The position numbers and the translations under genes were made by a program. Positions 49,654-57,689 of a stretch of 64,000 bases of DNA are shown in pieces. The notes below the pieces were generated by a model, which was not told where the DNA came from, ran no database searches, and saw only the letters and a program-made list of their open reading frames with translations. Positions within the stretch are counted from its first letter, which is position 1. Each line of letters begins with the position of its first letter. The stretch comes from Lachnospiraceae bacterium (lineage in GTDB: Bacteria; Bacillota; Clostridia; Lachnospirales; Lachnospiraceae): contig JAIDFQ010000042.1 of assembly GCA_029054245.1 (NCBI GenBank), positions 248,001-312,000 on the forward strand. Direction: 5' to 3'.

Positions 49654-51555
49654 ATGAATATAAAAGATATCGCGAAGCTTTGCGGAGTGTCTCCGTCAAC
49701 AGTGTCAAAAATTCTCCACAATAAGGATTCTAATATCAGCGTGGAGACAAGAAAGAAAGTACTTGAGGTTATCAAGGAATATCAATATGTACCCTATTCT
49801 AAAGTAATCAACAGCGCCGCTCCGAAAACGAATATGATCGGCGTGCTGGTCGATGGGGATACGTATGGGACGCAGGAGTTTCTTTATGCCATAGAAGCTG
49901 CGGCGGCAAGGGAAGGTTACAGCATTATCCTGTGCAACACAGAAGGAGAAAGGGACAAGCTTAAGAAGTATTGCCGTGTTCTTGAAAACAAAGGAGTTGA
50001 CGGTATTATTTTTGTGTGCCAGGATGCAGAACTTCCGGAAAACGGAGAGATTCCCAAGGTGCAGATTTTTGACAAAAAGAAGGAACAGGGTAGGAATGAC
50101 ACGGCAGATATTTATTTTGAAATGCAGGAAGCTGGGTATGCGGCAGCCAATTATCTTTTGGAAAAAGGGCATAGAAAGATCGCATGTCTTTTGAGGGAAG
50201 ATGATATAGGCATTAAAGCAGGTTGCCTGCTTGCTTACAAAGAACGTTTTATTTCCCCTGAAAAGGAATGGATTTTCCTGGGTACGGACGAGGATATCAT
50301 GAATATTGGTATTGCCCGGTGCCTTGGAGAAGATGTCACAGCTGTAATTTGCGCTGATCTGGAGATTGGAAATATCCTTTATGAGAAGCTGCGTGAAAGA
50401 GGGGACACGATCCCCAATAAGATATCCGTCATTAGTGCAAGAGACCACAAGATGGCGGAGAGAATATGCCCTCCTATGACGGCAGTACATATTCCAGCGG
50501 ATGAGATAGGGGAGGCGGCGGTGGATGCCCTGATTGAGATTATTGAGGGGAGAAGGCCAGCCTATGAATGCAGGAGACGTTTTGAACTTAAAATAAAAGA
50601 GAGGGGAAGCGTGAAAAAACCCGCAAACCACGATCAGGGGAAAAAAATCGTGGTAGTTGGAAGTATGAACATGGACTGTATCATCAACGTTTCCCACATC
50701 CCCACGGGAGGGGAAACAGTCAGAAGCGGTAACATCGTGTCCCTTCCGGGCGGAAAAGGGGCAAACCAGGCGGTAGGTGCAGGCAGGCTGGAGGGGCTTG
50801 TTTATATGATTGGACGGCTGGGCAATGACAGCGACGGAAAAGAAATCTACAACAGTCTGGTAAGCAGCGGCGTCCATACCGATGGGGTCGTATTTGATGA
50901 AAACATCCCTACCGGAAAGGCATATATAAATGTTCCTCCCGATGGAGAAAGCACGATCGTTATCTACGGCGGTGCAAACGAAAAACTGGACAGAAGCCAG
51001 GTGCGCCAATATGCGCAGCTTCTGGACGATGCGGCTTATTGCCTTCTCACCTTGGAAATTGCAGAGGAAACAGTGGAATATACCATCCAGAAATGCAAAA
51101 AGAAAAACGTGGAAGTCATTTTAAAACCCTCATCTGTAGAAAAGATGAAAGAAAGCCTGTTTGAAAATATCGATTACTTTATACCTAACGAAAAGGAAGT
51201 AAAGCAGCTGATTCCGGGAGATACCACAATAGAAGAGAAGGCAGACATTTTGCTTTCAAAAGGGGTAAAAAATGTAATTATTACGTTGGGACATAAGGGA
51301 TGTTATCTAAAAAATGCCGAGTATGAACGATATTTCCCGGCAGCAGATTTTTATCCCTTAGATACGACGGGAGCCGCCGATGCCTTTATCAGTGCGCTGG
51401 CGGTAGCTTTAAGCGAAGGACATGAAATTTTGTATGCGGTTGGATTTGCTACTTATGCGGCCGGCGTGAGCATTACAAGACAAGGGGTTCAGCCTGCCAT
51501 GGTTGACAGGAAGGGGCTTGCGCTATATCAGGAGGAAATCAATGGTTTTGCTTAA
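49654..51555 (+). CDS. LacI-type regulator fused to a PfkB/ribokinase domain
   Basis: A 633-residue two-part protein. Residues 1-~55 are a LacI helix-turn-helix (NIKDIAKLCGVSPSTVSKIL) followed by a hinge, then a periplasmic-binding-like sensor to ~320 (MIGVLVDGDTYGTQEF, GVDGIIFVCQ, VHIPADEIGEAAVDALIE). Residues ~330-633 form a ribokinase-like PfkB domain with VVVGSMNMDCIINVSHIP, PGGKGANQAVGAGRL, NEKE and DTTGAADAFISALA. The anion-hole Gly of GAGD is Ala (GAAD), so catalysis may be weak; the domain may sense sugar or sugar phosphate instead. It is probably the regulator of the ribosyl cluster, with a 237-bp leader. Confidence 0.9.
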   Translation: MNIKDIAKLCGVSPSTVSKILHNKDSNISVETRKKVLEVIKEYQYVPYSKVINSAAPKTNMIGVLVDGDTYGTQEFLYAIEAAAAREGYSIILCNTEGERDKLKKYCRVLENKGVDGIIFVCQDAELPENGEIPKVQIFDKKKEQGRNDTADIYFEMQEAGYAAANYLLEKGHRKIACLLREDDIGIKAGCLLAYKERFISPEKEWIFLGTDEDIMNIGIARCLGEDVTAVICADLEIGNILYEKLRERGDTIPNKISVISARDHKMAERICPPMTAVHIPADEIGEAAVDALIEIIEGRRPAYECRRRFELKIKERGSVKKPANHDQGKKIVVVGSMNMDCIINVSHIPTGGETVRSGNIVSLPGGKGANQAVGAGRLEGLVYMIGRLGNDSDGKEIYNSLVSSGVHTDGVVFDENIPTGKAYINVPPDGESTIVIYGGANEKLDRSQVRQYAQLLDDAAYCLLTLEIAEETVEYTIQKCKKKNVEVILKPSSVEKMKESLFENIDYFIPNEKEVKQLIPGDTTIEEKADILLSKGVKNVIITLGHKGCYLKNAEYERYFPAADFYPLDTTGAADAFISALAVALSEGHEILYAVGFATYAAGVSITRQGVQPAMVDRKGLALYQEEINGFA

Positions 51556-51565
51556 TGGAGGTCAG

Positions 51566-51911
51566 GACCCAATGTCAGTCACCGGGGAACCCCACGGCAG
51601 GCGCCATGTGCGGCAAAGCCCCCGCAGGCAGCGGCGCATCTTATTGTTTCAAGTCTCGTCTGCAAATCGGATTTCACTAGCAGAATGGGTATAGGTGTTT
51701 CAAACCGCACGGGGGCAGAGCCCGGCGGCATCCGTGCCGCATGGCTCTTAATCCGGCATCCATGCCGGATTCCCCTGATGCTTCACCATTCTGTAAGTGA
51801 AATTGCCGATTTTTCGCCAGAGACTTGAAACAATAAGATGCGCCGCTGCCTGCGGGGGCTTTGCCGCACATGGCGCCTGCCGTGGGGTTCCCCGGTGACT
51901 GACATTGGGTC
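51566..51911. repeat. Foldback element: perfect 92-bp inverted repeat with structured core
   Basis: Arms 51566-51657 and 51820-51911 are perfect 92-bp reverse complements (outer end GACCCAATGTCAGTC, GC-rich middle with GCAGGCAGCGGCGCATC). The stem continues imperfectly to about 51688/51786. The ~95-nt centre holds GCGGCA/TGCCGC (51725-51740) and AATCCGGCAT/ATGCCGGATT (51750-51771) hairpins. It fills the gap between convergent stop codons almost exactly, starting 11 nt after one and ending 12 nt before the other. No transposase or gene is inside. This accounts for the 51556-51922 gap. Confidence 0.95.
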
Positions 51912-51922
51912 TTCCATACAGC

Positions 51923-53377
51923 TTACTTTCTGCTCATCTGGTCGAGTAAATCGATTTTGATATCGTAAAGCGCTTGGGAGAGATCAACGTATACTTTATG
52001 AGGGTTTGCGAAACGTCGGGTTTCGTCCCAGAGGGTATTTTGTTCGTTCTGGCAGTAGGTTCTGATGTCCATGACCTTGGGGGAATCGTAGCAGCAGGTT
52101 CCGTTTTGGAAGATGGGAACCATGATTTCGCGTAAGGTATAGGTGCCGGCTTCCAGTTTCGTTTTTTTCCAAGGTTCTGAGGGGTCGAATAAAAGTAAAG
52201 GCGCGTTTTCGTTGAACTTCTCGCCTACCAGACAGATCAGGTCGGCTTTGATCTTGCCGGTTTCTTTTTCGTAAATGCGGTAAATGGTCTTATTGCCGGG
52301 GTTGGTGATTTTTTCTGAGTTTTCGGACAACTTGATTTTAGGGACGAAATTGCCATTGGCATCCATGATGGCGGCAAGTTTGTACACGCCGCCGAAGGCG
52401 GGATTGTCTTTGGCGGTGATCAGGTTGGTGCCTACGCCCCAGGAGGTGATTGCGGCTCCTTGGGCTTTCAGGGTTTCAATCAGATATTCGTCCAGATCGT
52501 TGGAGGCGGAGATGATGGCATCTGTAAAACCTGCGTCATCAAGCATCCGACGGGCTTTTTTGGACAGGTAGGCAAGGTCGCCGCTGTCTAAGCGGATGCC
52601 GTAGTAGGTAAGCGGGATGCCCGCGGCGCGCATTTCTGAGAATACGCGGATTGCGTTGGGAACACCGGATTTTAGGGTGTCATAAGTATCCACCAGGAGA
52701 ATGCAGGCAGAAGGGTAAAGGTCTGCATAGGTTTTGAATGCGGTGTATTCGTCGGGGAAGCTCATGATCCAACTGTGTGCGTGGGTGCCCTTGACGGGGA
52801 TGTCGAAAAGCTGACCGCAGAGCACGTTAGAGGTGCCGATGCATCCGCCGATGACGGCAGCTCTTGCACCGTAGATGCCGGCATCGGGACCCTGGGCGCG
52901 GCGCAGACCAAATTCCATGATGCCGTCGCCTTTTGCCGCATAGCAGACTCTGGCAGCCTTGGTGGCAATCAGACTCTGGTGGTTGATAATATTTAAGATT
53001 GCGGTTTCCACAAGTTGAGCCTCCATAATGGGGGCGATCACCTTGACCAGGGGTTCTCTGGGAAAGACCACGGTTCCTTCGGGAATCGCATAGATGTCAC
53101 CGGAAAAGTGAAAGTCTGCCAGATAGTCAAGGAAGTCACGGTCAAAGATATGGAGACTTGCCAGATAGTCGATATCCTGAGAAGAGAAATGAAGTTCCTT
53201 TATATACTGGATCAGCTGTTCCAATCCGGCAGAAATTGCATAGCCTCCCCCACAGGGATTATTCCGGTAGAAGGCGTCGAAGATAACGGTTTCGTTCCGG
53301 TCCTTATGCTTGAAGTAGCCCTGCATCATGGTGAGCTCATAAAGGTCTGTAAGCAGTGTTAGATTTTGTCTGTCCAT
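51923..53377 (-). CDS. pncB: Nicotinate phosphoribosyltransferase
   Basis: About 484 residues from the ATG at 53377 (GGAGGATTATT upstream); the frame open to 53407 is unlikely. It makes nicotinate mononucleotide from nicotinate and PRPP, the entry step of NAD salvage. Signatures are LTDLYELTMMQGYFKH, FDAFYRNNPCGGGYAI, the active-site region with the phospho-His in VKGTHAHSWIMSF, EFGLRRAQGPDAGIYGARA and RLDSGDLAYLSKKARR. Motif order and length fit the bacterial PncB group. It lies next to the ribosyl cluster but on the other strand across the foldback, so co-regulation is not shown. Confidence 0.95.
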   Translation of the reverse strand: MDRQNLTLLTDLYELTMMQGYFKHKDRNETVIFDAFYRNNPCGGGYAISAGLEQLIQYIKELHFSSQDIDYLASLHIFDRDFLDYLADFHFSGDIYAIPEGTVVFPREPLVKVIAPIMEAQLVETAILNIINHQSLIATKAARVCYAAKGDGIMEFGLRRAQGPDAGIYGARAAVIGGCIGTSNVLCGQLFDIPVKGTHAHSWIMSFPDEYTAFKTYADLYPSACILLVDTYDTLKSGVPNAIRVFSEMRAAGIPLTYYGIRLDSGDLAYLSKKARRMLDDAGFTDAIISASNDLDEYLIETLKAQGAAITSWGVGTNLITAKDNPAFGGVYKLAAIMDANGNFVPKIKLSENSEKITNPGNKTIYRIYEKETGKIKADLICLVGEKFNENAPLLLFDPSEPWKKTKLEAGTYTLREIMVPIFQNGTCCYDSPKVMDIRTYCQNEQNTLWDETRRFANPHKVYVDLSQALYDIKIDLLDQMSRK

Positions 53378-53431
53378 AATAATCCTCCATGTTGCCAACA
53401 CCTGCAAATTTGGGCGTCAGCACAAATTTGT

Positions 53432-53455
53432 CTGTGAAAAATTTATTTTTCACAG
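53432..53455 (-). promoter_or_regulatory. Hairpin between the acetyltransferase and pncB
   Basis: CTGTGAAAAA (53432-53441) and TTTTTCACAG (53446-53455) pair perfectly around TTTA. Two CAAATTTG copies lie next to it (from 53404 and 53423). It may be a weak terminator or processing site in a shared minus-strand transcript. Confidence 0.5.
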
Positions 53456-53463
53456 TATCTCCT

Positions 53464-54711
53464 TTAAAAATAGTCAGAAAAGTAAGGTTTTTCAACGGGT
53501 ATCAATCGTTCCAGCCATGTAAGCATATAGTATTCTGTCTGGATTTTTTCATGTTCATAAAGATAAGAAGGGCGTTTATAGCCCATCATCATGGCGGTTA
53601 AGGTATTTATGTCAAGTTCCACCACATTGATGGATTGATTATTTTCTACCTGTTCGCAGATGGTTTCACCCTCGTGCCAGGAAACCATGTAATCGCCCTC
53701 GTTCCATGGCGCCATATGGTCATGGACTTTGAAATGAATCTTAAAATCTTCCGGCTGCACCTGATAAGGATAGCACTCCAGAAAATTTTGTACATGAATG
53801 ATTCTTGCCATGATGTATGGGGAAATGGTTTCTGTGATCTCGCTGTCTTCAAAAAGATAAGCCATAGGCTCGCCGGAGTAATTATCTCCCTGTACCTGGG
53901 TGACCATGGAAAAATGGGCACTGATGTAATTCCATAGACCATAATTGGCTTCGATGTTCAGATAGACCATTTCCTTGATATGGAAAATCTCATTGGCGAT
54001 ATAGTAAACCACATACCCTAAGGGTTTATGGTCCTTGTTGTAGTAGACGGCGGCGATCATATCGTCATTATCCCAGCGCCAGTATTCTTCCCAGGATAAG
54101 GCATCCCGGATCAGGCAGCCGTGGCGCTGCAGGGCAAAATAAGAATGTACGTTGTGGTAATCTTCAGAATCCAGACTGACACGTTCCACCATCCCTGTGA
54201 CTGGACGGGCTTTGGGAAGCTGTGTATCTTTTACGGTAAAGGAGAGTTTGTCTGAGACAATCTCCCATCCCATTTTCCGATAGAAAGGAATAGAGTAGGG
54301 ATAAAGGAAGGAAATGGGCATCTCCTGTTCATGTATATAGTTGAGGGCGTGTCTCATAAGGGAATGGATCAGCCCTCTGCCGGTATATTCAGGGTAAGTG
54401 GCGACGCCAGTGATGCCGCCCATATCCATGATTTCATCGTGGATATTGACTTTCATGGAATAAACAACGATCATGGATGCGAGGCGCTCTTTATAAAACC
54501 ATCCTAATACATAGGCCTCTTCCAGAATCGGTCTTTTGGCGTATTTGATCTCTTCCTGCTTCCAGCCGGTCTGGAATAAATCGTAGGAGGTCACTTGGAA
54601 TGCATATTGGAGCAGGGCATTGAATTGCTCTAAGTCACTTTTGTCCAGCTCCCGCATTCGGAAATCACCGCTGGTTTCAAGGTAAGCAGGGTTTTCTTTT
54701 CTCTCTTCCAT
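53464..54711 (-). CDS. Eis-like GNAT acetyltransferase
   Basis: A 415-residue protein with the layout of the Eis family. Residues ~15-150 form a GNAT domain with the acetyl-CoA motif GVATYPEYTGRGLIHSLMR, a second GNAT-like half follows, and the C-terminal ~100 residues resemble the SCP2-like domain (NVVELDINTLTAMMMGYKRP). Mycobacterial Eis acetylates aminoglycosides and proteins, but many Firmicute members have no known substrate. Here it precedes pncB on the minus strand with only an ~86-bp gap to the pncB start. The function in this organism is unassigned. Confidence 0.85.
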   Translation of the reverse strand: MEERKENPAYLETSGDFRMRELDKSDLEQFNALLQYAFQVTSYDLFQTGWKQEEIKYAKRPILEEAYVLGWFYKERLASMIVVYSMKVNIHDEIMDMGGITGVATYPEYTGRGLIHSLMRHALNYIHEQEMPISFLYPYSIPFYRKMGWEIVSDKLSFTVKDTQLPKARPVTGMVERVSLDSEDYHNVHSYFALQRHGCLIRDALSWEEYWRWDNDDMIAAVYYNKDHKPLGYVVYYIANEIFHIKEMVYLNIEANYGLWNYISAHFSMVTQVQGDNYSGEPMAYLFEDSEITETISPYIMARIIHVQNFLECYPYQVQPEDFKIHFKVHDHMAPWNEGDYMVSWHEGETICEQVENNQSINVVELDINTLTAMMMGYKRPSYLYEHEKIQTEYYMLTWLERLIPVEKPYFSDYF

Positions 54712-54791
54712 AAATGTGAGCCTTTCTGAGACGAATCAAAATCATGATTTTTTGTCTCTCATTGTTTTATTTTACACCAGATACTTTGTAC

Positions 54792-54820
54792 TTGACAAGT
54801 AGCAGGGGTTTTAATAAGTT
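54792..54820 (+). promoter_or_regulatory. Possible promoter for the unknown lipoprotein gene
   Basis: TTGACA at 54792-54797 and, 17 nt on, TAAGTT at 54815-54820. The -10 match is poor. Two GGTATACAG copies lie just before the ATG. Confidence 0.35.
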
Positions 54821-54859
54821 AGAAATAGGGAAATTACAGGGTATACAGGGGGTATACAG

Positions 54860-56122
54860 ATGAAGAAAATTGGTAAAATAGCAGTATTTCTTATTTTAGG
54901 AAGTATGGTATGGGGATGTGGACGGCAGGAGGAAAGTCCTGATGTAAGGGAAACAGCAATTATATCGGAGGAAAAGCCGGAGAAGATGGAGGAAACATCG
55001 GTAGCTGCGGTCGAAGAAGAGACAGAGGTGCAGGCGGAGGATGTGGGGGACGAAAAGGTACAGGTGCATCAGGATGAGACGGCGGAAAAGGATCAGATTA
55101 AATTAGTTGCAGCACAGAAAGCAGAGCCGGTAAGATGTGATGGGGAGAAGGGAAGACAGTTGTCGAATGAGGAACTGCAGGCATTTACGAGCTGGATTGG
55201 CAGAAGTGATAATTATGGGTTTTTATTGTCTATATATGATACGCCTGCGGAAGTTGATCTGGATGAGATTTTTTATTGTGGTGCAGGGATAGAACAGAAT
55301 GAAGTGACAGAGGAAGAGATAGAAGCTTATCTGCATGCGTGCGGATGGGATGAAATTTATACAGATTTTGAGAAGCTTACGACGGAGCAGATCGATGCCT
55401 TTTTACAGAAAAAGACGGGGCTGTCATATGAGCAGATGAATGGACGCCTTAGGTGGACTTATCTGCCTGAGTATGATGCTTATTATGCGGAGCATGGGGA
55501 CACCAACTACAGGGCTTTTTCCTGTGTGGAAGGCTATACGGCGGATGAGCAGGTATTTACCTTAAGATGCAGACCTTATGATTTGGGCGGTTCGGATAGC
55601 GATGGGTATCATGTGATGGATTACGAGCTTAAGTTAGAGAGATGGGATGGGGAATACAGATTCCTGTCAAACCGCATGATGTGGGAACGAGGACTTATCG
55701 AAGAGCAGTCTTTTGCGGTTGCATTAGAGCCGCTTGGAAATGTCATTTTTGCGTCTTATGCACCTGATATAGAAGTGCATCCATTTGCAGATGTATCCTT
55801 TTTCATATTGAGGGACGGGAGGGAACTGCGAAGACTGCAGGGGATAGTTGAAGGCAATATCAGGGAAAATGAGGTTTTTCATCAGGTGGAAGCGGTCGCC
55901 TTTGCCGATTATAATGAGGATGGAAATACGGATGTAATCATCATTGCGGATTATGCTTTGCTGTCAGAGGAAGGAATTGAAAATATATGCGCGGAAATCC
56001 GGCTTTATGAAGGGAAAAATGAATACTTATATTATGATCAGGAAATGTCGGAAAAAGTTAATTTGGAAGCAGATGGAAGGACAATCCGTTCTGTTCTCGA
56101 TTATATTGCGCAAAACTTATAG
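54860..56122 (+). CDS. Lipoprotein of unknown function
   Basis: A 420-residue predicted lipoprotein: signal (KKIGKIAVFLILGSMVWGCG, lipobox ending at Cys-20) followed by a Glu-rich linker of ~60 residues. The body starts near residue 90. It carries a segment (ITEEEIEAYLHACGWDEIYTDF style) and, near residue 355, an EF-hand- or dockerin-like loop DYNEDGNTDVIIIADY, which could bind calcium. I recognise no family. It stands alone between divergent and downstream promoters. Confidence 0.65.
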   Translation: MKKIGKIAVFLILGSMVWGCGRQEESPDVRETAIISEEKPEKMEETSVAAVEEETEVQAEDVGDEKVQVHQDETAEKDQIKLVAAQKAEPVRCDGEKGRQLSNEELQAFTSWIGRSDNYGFLLSIYDTPAEVDLDEIFYCGAGIEQNEVTEEEIEAYLHACGWDEIYTDFEKLTTEQIDAFLQKKTGLSYEQMNGRLRWTYLPEYDAYYAEHGDTNYRAFSCVEGYTADEQVFTLRCRPYDLGGSDSDGYHVMDYELKLERWDGEYRFLSNRMMWERGLIEEQSFAVALEPLGNVIFASYAPDIEVHPFADVSFFILRDGRELRRLQGIVEGNIRENEVFHQVEAVAFADYNEDGNTDVIIIADYALLSEEGIENICAEIRLYEGKNEYLYYDQEMSEKVNLEADGRTIRSVLDYIAQNL

Positions 56123-56194
56123 GATATGGATAGAAAACGGTATTTTATACTGGTTCGTTACACATAATACGGTAAAAGAACAAAAAACATAAAC

Positions 56195-56249
56195 ACCCTT
56201 AAAATAGGGGTAAAAATATGTTTACGTACCCTTATTTTAAGGGTATAAT
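56195..56249 (+). promoter_or_regulatory. Palindromic operator overlapping the promoter of the HTH-kinase pair
   Basis: ACCCTTAAAATAGGGGTA (56195-56212) and TACCCTTATTTTAAGGGT (56227-56244) form an 18-bp inverted repeat with one mismatch and a 14-nt spacer. The right arm fills the spacer between a -35 candidate TTTACG (56221-56226) and TATAAT (56244-56249). The layout suggests autorepression by the HTH protein. Confidence 0.8.
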
Positions 56250-56284
56250 AAAATTAATTGATAAATTAATAAGGAGAATTACCC

Positions 56285-56827
56285 ATGTCAACGTTTGCCA
56301 TATCAGATACATTGGTAGGGAAAGACATTAAAGCCCTGCGTCAGACGCTGGGCATGACGCAGGAAGAGTTTTCTCGTCTGGTCTGCGTATCAAAGAAAAC
56401 CATTGAACGTTGGGAATCGGGCAAAAAGGAAATTACCGGTCCGATTGTAACACTGGCTAAGATTCTGACGGAGTACCCACAGCTTAAGGAGGAGTTGGAA
56501 ATTCCTGACAGGGAATATCCATTGCGGCTCTGGTATATGTGCGGAAACAAAATATGCACCATCATTGATGTAGATGAGCGTCACAGAAGGGTGAAAATCT
56601 ATAATTATACCCGCGATTATCTTTCAAGAGCATTTGGAAGGGAAGTGCATCCTACATTTGAGGCATATGAGGCATTTTTGGAATCCAGATGTTTTCCCCG
56701 CAGCAGGGATAAGATGAAACTCATCCTAAAGGAATTAGACCTGCCTTTTTATGACCCATTTCTGATTATTGAAAAGACGAATGGGAAGATGGCGGAGGAT
56801 GATTTCTGGATTCGGATTGAAAGGTAA
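56285..56827 (+). CDS. HTH (XRE-type) regulator paired with a HipA-like kinase
   Basis: A 180-residue regulator. Residues ~13-65 are a Cro/C1-type helix-turn-helix (IKALRQTLGMTQEEFSRLV, SKKTIERWESGKKEI). The C-terminal ~100 residues (LWYMCGNKICTIIDVDERHR, then RAFGREVHPTFEAYEAFLES, ending DDFWIRIER) form a separate domain I do not recognise. The kinase gene begins 6 nt after its stop. Its promoter carries a near-perfect palindrome, so it is likely autoregulated. It could be the antitoxin-like partner of the kinase. Confidence 0.82.
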   Translation: MSTFAISDTLVGKDIKALRQTLGMTQEEFSRLVCVSKKTIERWESGKKEITGPIVTLAKILTEYPQLKEELEIPDREYPLRLWYMCGNKICTIIDVDERHRRVKIYNYTRDYLSRAFGREVHPTFEAYEAFLESRCFPRSRDKMKLILKELDLPFYDPFLIIEKTNGKMAEDDFWIRIER

Positions 56828-56832
56828 AAAGA

Positions 56833-57651
56833 ATGGTAGAGCTTTTTGAGAAAAACAGAAAATTAGATGGGAGGCAGTCATCAAAGGGCAACCAGTTAAA
56901 ATGGGAGAATGATGGTATCTGGTACAAGGCGGATTATACCGGATATGAGGGACTGACGGAGTATGTGGTATCCGGACTTCTTTCTGAGAGCAGTCTTTTG
57001 GCAGAAGAGTTTGTATCTTATCAGACAGAAGAAATTTCTTATAAACAGAATCGTTATCTTGCCTGTAAAAGTAGAAATTTTCTGCCGCAGGGGTGGAGAC
57101 TGATTACGTTGGAGAGATTGTTTCAAAGCATGTATGGAGAAAGCCTTAACAAATCCATTTACACCATAGAGGATCATGCAGGAAGGATCAGATTCCTGGT
57201 AGATCAGACAATCAGGATGACAGGACTTAAAGAATTTGGCGCTTATTTATGTAAGCTGTTGACGATTGACGCATTGTTTCTTAACGAGGACAGACATACG
57301 CATAATATTGCGGTGCTTCTGGACGATGTGGGGGAATATCATTATTGCCCCTTCTTTGACCATGGTGCAGCTCTGTTATCTGATACCACAATGGACTACC
57401 CGATGACAGGTGATGTGGATGAGATGATAAGCGAAGTAAGAGCTAAGACTTTCTGCCGGGATTTTGACGAACAACTGGATTTTGTGGAAGAGATGTATGG
57501 TCAGAAGATTCATTTTTTTTATAATGAGAAGACGATGGACAGGCTGCTGGGTGGAGAATTATTTTATTCTGAGGGAATAAAAAACAGAGTGAAGGCAATC
57601 CTTATGAATCAAAGGCGGAAATACAGGTATTTATTTACGGACAGGGCTTGA
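56833..57651 (+). CDS. HipA-like / CtkA-like protein kinase
   Basis: A 272-residue protein with the compact HipA-type kinase core. The ATP-site Lys is Lys-32 in IWYKADYTGYEGLTEYV. The catalytic loop is FLNEDRHTHNIAVLL with Asp-153 (residues 151-158 are NEDRHTHN), and the metal-binding Asp-176 is in PFFDHGAALL. The long HipA N-terminal subdomain is missing, so it is nearer to the short CtkA/HipT-like forms. Studied relatives phosphorylate aminoacyl-tRNA synthetases or other Ser/Thr targets. It is co-transcribed with the HTH gene and directly upstream of ileS, though that gene has its own T-box. Its target is unknown. Confidence 0.78.
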   Translation: MVELFEKNRKLDGRQSSKGNQLKWENDGIWYKADYTGYEGLTEYVVSGLLSESSLLAEEFVSYQTEEISYKQNRYLACKSRNFLPQGWRLITLERLFQSMYGESLNKSIYTIEDHAGRIRFLVDQTIRMTGLKEFGAYLCKLLTIDALFLNEDRHTHNIAVLLDDVGEYHYCPFFDHGAALLSDTTMDYPMTGDVDEMISEVRAKTFCRDFDEQLDFVEEMYGQKIHFFYNEKTMDRLLGGELFYSEGIKNRVKAILMNQRRKYRYLFTDRA

Positions 57652-57676
57652 CAAAACACCTGCCGGTGGTGTAATT
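57648..57676 (+). promoter_or_regulatory. Promoter for the ileS T-box transcript
   Basis: TTGACA at 57648-57653 overlaps the stop codon of the kinase gene. A 17-nt spacer leads to GTAATT at 57671-57676, about 25 nt before the T-box leader stem region. Confidence 0.55.
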
Positions 57677-57689
57677 TTTACTTAACATA

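Noticed and set aside
49705-51009. 434-codon open frame on the minus strand
   Set aside because: It lies wholly inside the LacI-PfkB gene in another frame, lacks a ribosome site, and its translation is Cys/His/Phe-rich with no domain, while the plus-strand protein has two clear domains.
51741-51800. Short frame MALNPASMPDSPDASPFCK inside the foldback
   Set aside because: No ribosome site, lies within inverted-repeat sequence; most likely spurious translation of a structured element.
51566-51911. CRISPR-like or tandem array
   Set aside because: It is a single inverted repeat, not repeated units with spacers; no cas gene is in the window.
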